Shown here piece by piece: positions 13,323-25,640 of a DNA stretch of 64,000 nucleotides. Origin of the DNA: Archegozetes longisetosus. Taxonomy: Eukaryota > Arthropoda > Arachnida > Sarcoptiformes > Trhypochthoniidae. Made by a program: the position numbers and the translations under genes. Location of the stretch: the NCBI GenBank assembly GCA_018873245.2, contig JAEMBT020000004.1:9378652-9442651 (forward strand), written 5' to 3'. The notes beneath the pieces were generated by a model. That model searched no databases. It was not told the DNA's origin and was given only the letters and a program-made list of their open reading frames with translations. Each line of letters opens with the position of its first letter. The first letter of the stretch is position 1.

Positions 13323-16316
13323 ACCAATAGGTTTGCACTATTTCTACCACTATTAGAAGATGAAACTTCCAAATTGTTTACTACTGTCTCATCTTATTTA
13401 CTCATTCATTGCTCAACTCCTAAAACATATATTTCCTTCTTTTACTCAAGCATAAACATGTGTATCAAATAATTTGACAAATTATGTAAATAACTCGCTC
13501 AATATGTAACCTTCTGGACAGTAAAATATGATAAGATCACCAATCGCATTATATGACATATCTAACTAATAATTATTGTGATTCAACATCATCTAATTTG
13601 TAAGCTCTTCCGAACTTTATAAGTAACAACGACTGTAACTCAGAATATCAATGTTAAACTTATAATTTGACTATTTTATACAAATTTCAAGATATTAATA
13701 GTTGTAAGTTCCACTATTTTCTCTCTTCTAACTCGAAGTTGTCAAAAACTACAATGTTTACTATTTATAATTTTCTTGTCAGAACCGGAATTTATTTTTA
13801 TTTCGATTTGTGTGATCTTAAGATTCAACTAACACTTCTATAATTGAAGCATTAATATTGAACAGAATCTGGTGAGTACTAAGGTCGATGTAAACAAATT
13901 AAATGGTAAGAAGCGGGAATCTTCTGGATAGAATGCTTATTAAATAACTAATTCAGTGTGCAATTCTATCAGTTATTAATGAAGATTAAATTATATGCTT
14001 CAAGACTTATATCTATTAAAAGATTGAAAGTAAGCGAATTCTGTAATAAGAATGCACAGGATTCTACGCGCCTGATTGAATAATAAGTTCTTAGTCATTA
14101 TTCAGATTCATTTGTTACTACAATGGCTGTAATCCTATCAACGAATATTCACAACTTTCATGAGGGCCTATTGAAGAGGCTATAATCGGATTCAATTCTA
14201 ATAATAATGGCATCCAAATGGCATGGATTTAAATTCAAAGACAGAATTTTATCGATTAAGCGAATGATAAAAAGAATTTATTAACTAAATAATGTCAGCG
14301 AATTCCAAATAATATAAGCTTTATATGGGTTATTAAGGTTTAAATTGACTTAAGACGAATACGAGCTCTAAATACTGGATACTAGGATAAGATTCTCAGA
14401 ATAAAATTTATCGATAGCGAAAAACTTTTTTCTTCACCGTCTATTAAGCTTGCAAAATGGCATTTAAAATGTGCAAATTTTAACATCAACAAAACACTAC
14501 GAAAATATGTGCACCACTTCTGAAGCTAAAAAACTTGTAATAATATTCACTTTTGTCAGAATCGCATATTTTCTATGAAGAATTTTCCTTTTGTTTTGTT
14601 ATTTATTTTTTTCTCACGAAACAAAAGACAGTAGTGCTGAATCTTATGCAAGAAATATCAGCGAATTCATTAATATTAATGCAAAACTCCATTATTGCAG
14701 ATATACAGCCATTCTTTAGGATGCTCTTTCTGCTCATCTATAGCTTTTCTAAGACTAAACAAAACTTTGTCTGTGTCTTGAGCTTACGGATAAAGTGGCA
14801 AAAACGAGAACGGCTTGAATAAAGTAAGAAATGAGTCTTTCAGGCGTGTTTTGTAGAGAGTCTTAGCAAGAAACTGACTCAATCTTCTCTTATTCAAGTG
14901 TAAATGGAGATTCTTTTTCAAAAATCCTAGTTACTACTCCTCTATCAGGCACATACAATTACAGGTTTATTTATTATCACTTTTACCCATCATTCGATCC
15001 ATTCAATTAAACTTCAAACTGTCTTGTAGATAAATAATCAATGTTTTAATCTATTAATGGTCAAACATAATTCAATTTTATACTCACTCAGTAGAAGACA
15101 ATTTACAAAAAGTTTTACCAAATTTAGCAAATCAATTTTACCTTAATCTCGCTTCAAAATAGGACCTTGATGGAAAACTTTTTAGAATGAACTATATTAG
15201 TATTAAGAGAACTCCAACGCAACAAAGTTTATTAAACCAATCATTTTTTCATTTTTTTACTCTAAATCAATGTAGGTAAAAACTTTGATTTCTCCAAAAA
15301 TGTGCTTATAATAACCTCTTCTATGAAAACTGAAAACTAGTAATTTGTGCTCAAATGATAAATAACGAGCAGAGTCGTGACTTTTTGGAAATGAAAATCT
15401 TTTGAAAACGCTGTCAGAAAACTTAGAAAAAAGCAGCAAAATTTCGGAAATTTTTTCGTAACATATTCTAACGCTTATTTAGCTCTTTTCTTGACCTCAA
15501 AGCTTTAATTTAAAAGTGGTTTAAAATGCTTACTCAAAATTTGTGAATTTTCAATCACTTATTATATTTTTAGTGGAATCAGAAAAAACAAGGAATAGTA
15601 AACCATAAAACGTTTGTGTTAAGTTCGAAATAAACTTTCAGAATCAATATTCTGGAAATAAAATTGAAATCTCAAAATAGAAGCTATTAAAGATAGATGA
15701 TTGAATAAGATTGCACCTTCGCATTAAAATGCAATTTTATAGCATTCTGACAAAATCAGAAGGGACCCGAAAAAATTGAAAAACTTTTTGAAATTTCGGA
15801 CTTCTTTCAAAATTCCTGTTTATTTCTTAGTAGCCGATAGTTTTAAGCAATAGAAAATTAGTCGGATTCTCGACAGTCACTGCACTGATAATGAGTTTTT
15901 AATGTGTGACTTGAATAAAGTATCAAAACATATTAGTGTTATTCACTCCTTTAGGGTGACTAAGAACTTATGCTAAATTGTAAATTTTTGGGAATAATCT
16001 TATTTGCGATACCATACATTCGATAGTCTGTAATTGAGATCGAAAGTAGAGAATTCATATTTCTAGCACTTCTCTTTGATTAATGAAAAAATTATCAGCA
16101 AATTATCATCAGTTCAAGGCTTGGATCCTTCCGATTCTGGAGTGTAATTGCTATTAATCATATGTTTGCTTTATATTTTGAGAGATAGCACTTCTTATAT
16201 GACATTAATTTATTACGGTTTAGCCATTAGTTGACAAGTTATTTCTCATTTGGTTGTTCCTGTTATTATTTATTCAATTGTTCAGTCTAATTTCTGTTTT
16301 AAATTCAGTAGTTAGT

Positions 16317-16372
16317 AGTGAGTGAGTGAGTGAGTGAGTGAGTGAGTGAGTGAGTGAGTGAGTGAGTGAGTG
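16317..16372. repeat. (AGTG)n tetranucleotide microsatellite
   Basis: About 14 near-perfect AGTG units, ending in GGGTAGG. Confidence 0.9.
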
Positions 16373-17028
16373 GGTAGGCGTTCTGGTCCACTTCAGATAT
16401 CCTACTTTAATGCATTATGCATTCAATGAAAAATTTACAGAATTTAATCCCATCTAATTCATTAGGTATGAATCCTTATCATTTGATTTTTATAATATGA
16501 TTTATGGGTAAATAATGAATATTAAAAATAAATTTTAAAAAATATTATCTTTATTTTTTTGAAAATTGGCTCAACCAAACAGTATAATAGATAGATATTT
16601 TTAGAGAGATGTGAGGTAGGCTCAATAATTTGAAGTCAGTCAAAAGTTCAATTGAATTTTCAATGCAATTTGAGCCGAAAAACGAATTATAATGGAATCT
16701 TAAGGAAAAATCACTTTTTATCCATTTTCTACTCTCTTGATATTGTGGAATACAAATGTCAGAGTTTATTAAATGAGGAGTCGTTTTTCTGGATGCCCTG
16801 TAATTCGAACCCGAAATCGGAAGTTCAATTTTACTTTATTGTGTAACTTATCATTTTCAAGATATTCAATACAACGTCAACAAGTTATTTACATCTATTT
16901 CATGTTTTAGTTCTGTCAACAAGTTTACTTCAAAAACATTTGTTTGAAATACTTCAAACAATAAAATAAGTGGCTTATTAGAAATCACTAAAAACTCACT
17001 TAAACTATCAAAAAGATAACACAAACAT

Positions 17029-17167
17029 TAAGACCCGTATTCACACTCGTATATAAATCCGATTTAAGTCTAAAACTAGATTTAAGACTCAAAACTGAAC
17101 TTAAGATTTATGCGCACTCTAAATTTAAACCTAGTTTTAGACTTAACAGGGTTTATATACGGTCTAA
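17029..17167. mobile_element. About 140-bp foldback MITE
   Basis: Outer ends AGACCCGTAT (17031) and ATACGGTCT (17157-17165) are inverted. Inside, CGTATATAAA then TTAAGTCTAAAACTAG (17048-17085) is inverted at 17124-17161, where the complementary arm contains CTAGTTTTAGACTTAA and TTTATATACG. The whole unit is two arms with a spacer of about 40 bases and no coding capacity. A non-autonomous DNA element is the simplest reading. Confidence 0.6.
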
Positions 17168-18339
17168 AAAAGTAAATAATGAGCTAAGTGTCCAATATAA
17201 TACATCGACGCTTTCAAGTATTGTTTTATTTATCGGTTTATTTCTTTGTTACAAATATTAGAAAATTTTAATTAAAATAAAACAATTCTAGTCATATGAG
17301 AAAGTTCAGAATTAATAATATTGTGAATTGAATGCAATAATTTATTACTAATAACTTATAAGTTTTTCTCCTAAAGCAGTTAAGTAGTTTATAAAATATA
17401 GGCATAATCTTATTTGAGTAAATCTCTTCATAAAACTTATAGATATTCTTATATGCTATCATCAACTCAATATTCGATTCTTATTTGCTTAATCTAATTT
17501 GAAATTTGAGTTCAAATTTTCACTAACTCTCTGTTGTTGGATTGACTCTACATTTTCCCAAAATACTGCATCTGCCTATCGCACTCTTTGGGTGAACCAA
17601 TTTTCAACAAAAAAAATTTAGAATACTTTTTCAAGATTAATCTTAAGAGTTTGATTTTATCCATTATCAAAAAAACTACTAAAAAGTTCATATCTTCTAA
17701 CTATTGACGGTAAATTTTAAATAACTTTTGTCACATTTTTAATTACAAGGAGAATATTCTGAGTCTACTTCTACTTCATAACTAACGACTTTCTGACTTA
17801 TTCAATTAACTTAAAAGCCTACATCTTATGAAAACATAGATGTTTTTGTATCAGTTCATTATTAGAAATGAAGAGAATTCACAATTGTTATGCAACAATG
17901 TTTAGGTCAAAATGATTTTGAAGTTTAAATTGATTGTCTTGAAAATCTTCCGTTATATAGATGCTGTATTTTAACACTGAAGTACTGTAAGTGAAAACTT
18001 ATTCTAGATAAATAAGATTTTTTCAGCACAGTTTGAATCAAATGAAAACATAGAACAGAGCATTATTTGGTTAAATAGTTACGCAACTGATAATCGTAGA
18101 AGACAACTGCAATCAATTTTGATTATCTAAAACTCAAATCTGTAGTTATCTATCCAATAAGAGAAACCAACAGTCAATCGTATTGAACACAATAAGAGAT
18201 TGAATTAAGCTAAGAGAAAGGCATCAGATTATCGTTGATGAAACTATAATCAAGTTATAGGTACGTACACTTTTATCAAACTAAATCATTGCTTGACATC
18301 GTTAAATAAAAATCAATTTTCTATTTCCAAATACTAATC

Positions 18340-18411
<72 letters not shown>

Positions 18412-19527
18412 TGTCAACTACTGTTAAAAATTTCTCTTTTAGATTAGATTTTCTAAAAGAAATTTAAATCAAATGTCATTTTTAGTAATCTCTAAACTTT
18501 CAATAATCAAATTTTCTGTATTCACTGCAAAAGTAAACCTTCAAAAGTTTGTGAATGGTCTTCACACCAAAAACTTGAGAAACAGATAGATATTGTTAAA
18601 AATTACATTTAAAATTAATACAAGTTAAAATCTGATTAAACAAAACATCACAATAATATATAAATGATAGTTCACACATTTTAGATTCGAGATTGAATTT
18701 TCGATAACTCACTTCATATTTTAATATTTCATCAAGATATTTATGTCTAACTGTTAAAAATTGTAGCTTATCTTTACATAAATATGTCCCGATAGCTTCT
18801 CTATAGAGATAAGACAATAATTATATTAACTGATATTTGTTCAACTAAATTGTTTTACACAAACAGTAGTTGAAGTAGTGATAACTTTATTTCGGAGTGA
18901 TTTCAGTACTTTCCGAACTAACTTTCGAATACTAGCAAAATATTTTATATTATTTTTCATTTCTATTTCGACTATCATTAAAACGTAAGACATTTTTAGA
19001 ATTCATATTGAACACATTGTGTGTCTACACAGAATCAAATTTCAAGTCAGCTTGATTTCGATCGTTGGAAAAATTGTGAAGCGTAGTATTGACTCACTTC
19101 AAGTCTGACCATCTTATGAACTGTCACTCAAAGCTTTACATACACTGACTCATTCGAAATGAGATTCAGTGTTGAAAAGTAGATCCATTCCATGGTTTCA
19201 ATCACAAATATTATCACCTCCTATGTAAATATGTGATCAAATGATAGGCTCCTCTGTCATTTCGAGTTTCATTTAGACGTTATGTCCACCTCAAGATTTT
19301 CTATTTGCTATTTAGCATCAAATTGTTGTCAACTCATATATTTTGCAAAGTTGAATGATGGAAGATAAAGATTGCCCTCAAATTTTATGTTTGCCTAAAA
19401 TCCAAAATTTCACCTCGATATTGGCTTTTTAGCAGTAAAACTGCGAAATATTGGGTATTGGCTAAAGTTCGGTATATGGTTTCTAAGTTTAGGTATAATG
19501 GAGTGACGTTACCAGAACAATGTCAAA
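17168..19527. other. AT-rich intergenic DNA with a TTA microsatellite
   Basis: No supported gene on either strand. The only ordered structure is the TTA repeat listed separately. Confidence 0.5.
18341..18411. repeat. (TTA)n microsatellite
   Basis: An uninterrupted TTA/ATT triplet run of about 71 bases, close to 24 units. Confidence 0.95.
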
Positions 19528-19632
19528 TGGCGTGCAACGCGCCATTTCTCCAAACTTAATCTAAATTAACTAAATATACTACCGTGCAACTGATTTAAGA
19601 TAGGTTAGGTTAAGCAAGGGGAGTAGCGTGTT
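19528..19632. mobile_element. CTAACC-family foldback element
   Basis: It begins with the GC-rich near-palindrome TGGCGTGCAACGCGCCA (19528-19544). CTTAATCTAAATTAACTAAA (19555-19574) is imperfectly inverted at 19594-19614, which reads TTTAAGATAGGTTAGGTTAAG in two adjoining pieces. It closes with GGGGAGTAGCGTG. The architecture (GC-rich tip, CTAACC-rich arm) matches 43582-43687. Confidence 0.45.
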
Positions 19633-22600
19633 CATAAAACAAAAGTGCTTTGATAACCACATCGCCCCATGACCCAAACTCTAAAAATTTGTAAGCCATA
19701 CTGAAACCTCAATGTTCTGTTGAGAGATCTTTAGAGCGTATTTTTATTACACAAGTTAGCAATTCATGGATGAAATAAATTGAATAATTTATGAAAATAT
19801 TGAGGACATTAGAATTTTGTTTATAACAGTCATAAAGAAATCAAATTTAATAAGTTGGGAAATACTGTATATATAAACATATATAATCCCTAAGTAGGCG
19901 CAAAACACAATAAAGAATAAGAATAAAAAGTTGTTTGATGGCAAGGTTTGGTGCATGACTTCTCAGTATAAAGCTAATGGTGTCTCAATTTGCCTCTTGT
20001 CCAGAATATAGCTTTCCTTTTGCTCTTTAATTAAGCCAGAAATCAATGGATCACTAGATTTGGCCCTATGTTTGTTAATTAAATCTTTTTTATATTTGAA
20101 ATGCAATAACTTTCTTCTGATGACTTTTAATATAAAATATATTTCTGATAAAGTTTTACTAAAACAAAATTCAGTTTAAATAGTATTGATCTGTGGAATT
20201 ATGATGCAATCTCAAAATTGTGATTAAATTGATTTTTGAACAAAGCTTCAATTATCTTTAAGTTACCAAAATGATAAAATCGTCTCTAACTAAAAAGTTG
20301 ACATAATCTGTAGAGACATCTGTTGCAGACAAGTTTCAAACGAATCTAATTTTTTCAGTCACGTTAAATTAGCTCATATTCAAATGCATGAGATGAGGAC
20401 TGCATGAGGTGAGGACTCAGTATTTCTCTAACTCCACTCATAAGTTTATTGAATGATAAATATTTATAACTCGTTTAAAATCAATTTATATGTTCAGTAA
20501 TATTGGATTTGAAAACTTGTATTTGAGAAGCGAATGATAGGAATTAGAAAATGATTTTTATTCTATAATATAATATTGGCGTTTAGCAGTTGGAAATAAG
20601 AAGTAGCTGGCAATAAGAAGTCAATTTTTTGCTTACAATCCAATCATTGTTTCTCTCGCTCTATCGATCAAAACTTTAGGCACTCATAAAAACTTTTATG
20701 ACGTAATCCTTGGCGTCACTAAGGGTTTCAAGACATGATACATCGTGCAGTGACGTCCGCAGCTACATCAGCTCTTCAACCCATCCAATCTTCTATTAAC
20801 TCCACTTACCATTCATTCCATCCTAACTTCAATCTGTTTATCTCTTTTTGCGTTATTTCTAATTTAATTGTCAACTCTCAGCTCAACAATATCTTAAACT
20901 AATTATTCCCTATTCAATGAATTTATTAAATTTATTTTCAACAGACCTTTGCTCTCGATATGCAATACTTGAATATTTGTAGACAATTTGAGTAGAGTTT
21001 AGAACGAAATTCACGATCGAACGGTTGCGTCATTTTGAAAATTAATATTAAAAATGTGATTCTATTAAAATATGAGTGAGTTTATCCGTATGAGTCAATT
21101 TAATGCTAAGATTCTTATAATTTGATTCTATATTATTTTTTAAACTTTAACATCTGCTGCTCTCAACTGTGTTATCTAAGCTCTCTTTCTAATACTACAT
21201 ACTCTTCAGATGAACGCATTTGATGTCTCTTCGATCTTTAATAACATTTCGTTTTACTACACTTCACTTACATCCCAATTGTTAGAAATATTGCTATAAA
21301 ACCCCTTCGAAACTCTTATCAACTCTAAAATTCTATTCTATCTAATCTCAATTAATGCCTCGTTTTCATGTTTATTAAGTTATTCACACGATCACCTCTC
21401 ACTTCAAACTTAGACATCGATTAGGTTTCAAGTGACTTATTATTCAAATAACGTCAGACCACAATCTCTTATAAAAGAATGACAAAAAGTTAGAAAATTA
21501 TGAACACTTATCAGGACGTCTCTTCGATTTAAAGCAATTCTACCCAATTCATTATAATTGCCAAACAAAATATTTATTCAGTTATAAAACTATTGTCAAA
21601 TTTGGACCATTTCACAAAGATTTCACAAAGAATACCGATATCATTGCAATCAACCATAGGTTCAAGGCAAGATTTTATTTTATTTTTTGTAAATCTGCTA
21701 AATATAGAAAATAGACTTCGTTTCTACAAAGAAGTTTATTAATGTTTTTCAACAATAAAATCCAATCTTTTCTGAGCTATTCTCGTGGTAGTTTCAGGTA
21801 AACAAAGGACTGATATTAAAAAAAGTTCAAAATCAATGCCTTTATTCGCAAAAAAGACTGAGCATTTATATAGAATGCAATGTTATGAAAATTTAACATC
21901 GATATAATCATTGCTCACAAAGTGATTGCACAAATGAGAAATATGTACATTTTTTATTAAAAAGGCAATCAGACACAAATTTGACGCAAAATTTCAAATG
22001 TCTAGTTTAGAAGTTTAGTAATGGATTTCATGCTGATGTAGATGCACACCAGCATCAGAAAAAATAAAATAAAATCTTAGGTTTTCTATACACTAAAAAA
22101 CAATCATTTTCTTCGATCGATTTTTACTTCATTATAATACATTTATCATTGAATTGAATTAATTTTATGCGAAACAAGCCAATAAAACAACTAAAATGCA
22201 CTTCGTATGAGACAAGTGTTTGATAAAAAATTAATCTTCCTTTTCGACTTCAAGTTTGTTTATTATTCATAACACGTCTTATTTTGTTTGAAGGTGTCAT
22301 AGACTTCAAACTGAATTTTGATAAAAAATTGATTTTGCTTCAGATTCCTCTGCAATAAAGATCAAATTAAGATCTTTCAGAGATTAAATATAACGAAAAT
22401 TCATTCATATCATACATAAGACAATCAAAATATAAGACAAAAGGACAGTAAAACTATTTAAGTCAAATCAATTAAAAGTTTTATTGCAAGCTCATTAAAA
22501 TAAGATTTTGAAAGCAATTAGTACAAAATAAAATAGAATTATAAATAGAAGGCATAAGTTGCAAATGATTTAATAAACTAATTATGAGTTAGTTCTATCT

Positions 22601-22887
22601 GTTGTTTATAATCCGATTCAAATATAAACTAAGATATCAAAACTTATGTCGAATAGAATGTATTTGAATTTGGCGCTAAATCATTTTTGAAACAAATGAA
22701 TTAGGCGTTATTTATTTTGAAACAGAATCAAAACTAGACGTGATTTATTTGCGAGCCGAACCAAAAAAGGCATGCTTTAGTGTCTATCAAAACAATAAAA
22801 TATAAATTAATTCAAGTCAATTTTGATTATTTATCAATTAATTAGTTTAATATTTGTCTTACTTAAGTGAATAACTAGTAATATATT
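19633..22887. other. Intergenic DNA upstream of CCT7
   Basis: No protein gene is supported. Three CRE-like TGACG cores fall within 60 bases: TGACGTAA (20699-20706), GCGTCACT (20713-20720) and TGACGTCC (20751-20758). They lie in a locally less AT-rich stretch about 2.1 kb upstream of CCT7. Any 5' untranslated exon and promoter of CCT7 should lie in this interval but could not be placed. Confidence 0.4.
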
Positions 22888-24846
22888 ATGAAAATGATGG
22901 TAGGCAATTGAATATATAACTATTTATTGTGTTTTTTTCAATTATTTATATGAATTACTTTGTGACTGACTCATTCATATACCTAAACTAATTGTTCATT
23001 TTATTTAATTGAAAGAACGCACCGATAATTCTATTAAAAGAGGAACAGAGAATCTTCAAGGCAAGAGTCAAGTAGTCAGCAATATTAATGCTTGTCAAGC
23101 TGTCGCTGAAGCAGTTCGAACAACATTGGGTCCACGAGGTTTAGACAAACTCATTGTAGACAGTAAGGGATCGGTGACCATATCAAATGATGGCGCGACT
23201 ATTCTTAAGAAGTTAGATATCGTTCATCCGTCGGCTAAAACTTTGGTTGATATCGCAAAATCGCAGGACGATGAGGTATCACATCAATCATTTTTATTAG
23301 TCATTTCAGATGTTTTTCTATTCATTTACACGTTTTTCAAACAGTCAACCAGTCGATAGTGTTTTCAAAGATAGCCATTTCTTTTCAAATATTGACTAAT
23401 TGATCATTAATTGACTTATAGGTTGGTGACGGAACTACCAGTGTTGCTCTTTTGGCCGCAGAATTATTAAAGCAAAGCAAACCTTTTATTGAAGAAGGAC
23501 TTCATCCGCAAATCATTATTAAGAGCTTTAGGAAAGGCCAAAAGTTAGCCATCGATAAGCTTAATGAGATTGCAGTCAAACTTTCAAAAGATGACTTGAA
23601 GGCAAAAAGATCTCTACTGGAAAAGTGTGCGCTCACAAGCCTTAGCTCTAAACTGGTTTCTCAACAGAAGGACTTCTTCGCATCTATGGTGGTGGACGCC
23701 GTTCTCCAATTAGATGAACATGTATTGCCTTTGAACATGATCGGTATTAAGAAGGTCCAAGGTGGTGCTCTCGAGGATTCGATGTTGGTTTCAGGTGTCG
23801 CCTTCAAAAAGACCTTCTCTTATGCAGGCTTTGAAATGCAACCGAAACAGTATTCAAACCCTAAAATTGCGTTATTGAATGTCGAGTTGGAGTTGAAAGC
23901 AGAAAGAGATAACGCAGAGGTCAGAGTCGATAGTGTCGAAGAATATCAGAAAGTAGTCGACGCCGAATGGAATATATTGTACGATAAGTTGCAGAAAATT
24001 TACGAAAGTGGAGCCAAGGTTGTTCTTTCAAAACTACCGATCGGAGACGTGGCTACTCAATATTTCGCGGATCGCGACCTTTTCTGTGCTGGTCGTGTTC
24101 CGGAGGACGATTTAAAGAGAACAATGAGATCGTGTGGTGGCTCTATTCTTACAACTGTTTATGATTTGAATGATTCAAATTTAGGAACATGCGAGAAGTT
24201 TGAGGAGCTACAGATCGGAGGAGAACGGTATACAACTTTCAATTACGATTTCAATGTTTTTTGACTGATATTTGATCCAAATTTTCACATTTCCAGATAT
24301 AACATATTTACCGGCTGTCCCAACTCAAAGACTGTTACTATAATATTAAGAGGAGGTGCTGAACAATTTATCGAAGAGACAGAACGATCACTTCACGACG
24401 CAATTATGATCGTTAGACGTGCCCTAAAGAACGATTCAATAGTTGCCGGCGGAGGAGCTGTTGAGATGGAACTATCGAAGTATTTGAGAGATTATTCGCG
24501 AACCATTGCAGGTAAAGAACAGTTACTGATCAGTGCAATGGCGAGGGCATTGGAAGTAATTCCTCGACAGTTGTGCGACAATGCAGGCTTCGATGCAACC
24601 AACATACTGAACAAATTAAGACAAAAACACTCCCAAAGTGACGGCACTTGGTATGGAGTGGATATCAATAATGAAGACATCGCTAATAATTTCGAAGCAT
24701 GTGTTTGGGAGCCGGCAGTCGTCAAATCTAATGCTATAATAGCGGCTACAGAGGCGGCATGTCTTATACTATCTGTTGATGAGACTATTAAGAACCCAAA
24801 ATCACAACAAGAACAAACCGCTGCCGCACAAAGAATGGGAATGTAA
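22888..24846 (+). CDS. CCT7: CCT7, chaperonin TRiC/CCT subunit eta, frameshifted
   Basis: This encodes the eta subunit of the cytosolic group II chaperonin, the two-ring ATP-driven complex that folds actin, tubulin and other proteins. Coding exons are 22888-22899 (Met-Lys-Met-Met), 23016-23275, 23422-24227 and 24297-24846. Introns of 116, 146 and 69 bases all have GT...AG ends. Visible family motifs are LGPRG (42-46), NDGAT (62-66), the nucleotide-binding GDGTT (93-97, split off by intron 2), GGGA (411-414) and VDINNED near 481. The central segment [11 protein letters not shown] and the run [12 protein letters not shown] across intron 3 identify eta rather than another CCT subunit. Exon 2 opens Asn-Ala-Pro-Ile-Ile-Leu-Leu-Lys, matching the conserved N-terminus, but the next codon is only two bases (GA, 23040-23041) before GGA-ACA. 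One base is therefore missing, and the frame as given stops soon after. Allowing for it, the product is 542 residues, close to the 543 of human CCT7. The tail ends Met-Gly-Met and lacks the Arg-Gly-rich end of vertebrates. Confidence 0.95.
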
Positions 24847-25007
24847 TCTAAGCTAATCATTACTTCAGGACTCAAATTCTTTTTTAACATTTTTTAAAAT
24901 TAAACTATTTTTCAATTTATTAATTGAAACTTAATTTTTTGTTAACTATTCAGCTCTAAACACAACATGATTTCAGTTATTAATATTTAATTGTCTTATT
25001 TGCTAAT

Positions 25008-25013
25008 AATAAA
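25008..25013 (+). terminator. CCT7 poly(A) signal
   Basis: A canonical AATAAA about 160 bases after the CCT7 stop codon, the first exact match in the AT-rich 3' region. Confidence 0.6.
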
Positions 25014-25198
25014 GAGATGCTGGCTGTTCGAGTGACTAAATCGATCATTTCTTATGCAGTTGAGCTTTAGTTGGTGTGAATATTTTTATAATCTTTTCAT
25101 CACAACTCAGAGACCTTATCAGCAGCTGAAGGGGTGGGAAAAAAGAGAAGTCATCAAAACGAGAAAACTTCAAGCAGAGTTTATAAATTAGAAACATA

Positions 25199-25204
25199 TT
25201 TATT
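25199..25204 (-). terminator. Candidate Oamb poly(A) signal
   Basis: TTTATT on the + strand reads AATAAA on the minus strand, about 440 bases beyond the receptor stop codon. If it is used, the two 3' untranslated regions end within about 190 bases of each other. Confidence 0.35.
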
Positions 25205-25640
25205 AATTTAAACAAATGATTACATAACAAATAACTATCAGTAATACCGAAGTGATTGTTCATGAACAGAGATTGAGCTGCAAATACAGGTACATAAACT
25301 CTATTTGTACTCGACATCTATACACAAATCTGTATGACATGCATAGAGAGGCAACTTTGGTCGTTAGTACCCGTTGATTATACAATTAGAAAAAGGAGAG
25401 CTTTGGTACCAATGAGGTTAAACACATTTGACATTTTTGTCACGACAACAAATTATGTGACATTCTTTCCCATCAATGATTTCTTGTTTTCAGACTCCGA
25501 TCGGTCTTGAATTAGGAATTATCTGGTGTTCAATCGAGAGCAAAATTAGATTCTTTTGATTTCTGTCTGAACAGTTCTATGAATTGAAGAATATATAATA
25601 TGGATTTAGTTGGCTTATTAGATGCTACTAGACTTACTTC

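Larger units (their letters stand above)
12242..17028. other. AT-rich intergenic DNA
   Basis: No supported gene. It contains a long hairpin at 13246-13322 and a tetranucleotide repeat at 16317-16372, both listed separately. Short open frames at about 14553-14822 and 15257-15439 have no recognisable domain and biased AT-rich codons. Confidence 0.5.
24847..25640. other. Convergent spacer between CCT7 and Oamb
   Basis: These 794 bases separate the stop codons of two genes pointing at each other. They must hold both 3' untranslated regions. One poly(A) signal is visible for each strand and no further gene is supported. Confidence 0.7.

Noticed and set aside
23036..23045. Alternative CCT7 acceptor at 23039-23040 in phase 2
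   Set aside because: It would restore Lys-Glu-Gly-Thr only with an upstream exon ending in GA, and none was found nearby. It would also make the matching Pro-Ile-Ile-Leu-Leu-Lys in front of it a coincidence. It remains the main alternative to a one-base deletion.
23009..23359. CCT7 starting at the TTG at 23009 with an N-terminus Lys-Glu-Arg-Thr-Asp-Asn-Ser
   Set aside because: That frame is preceded by TAA and its first ten residues do not match the family. The other frame of the same bases gives the conserved Pro-Ile-Ile-Leu-Leu-Lys.
24492..24890. 132-codon open frame on the minus strand
   Set aside because: Antisense shadow of CCT7 exon 4; no domain of its own.
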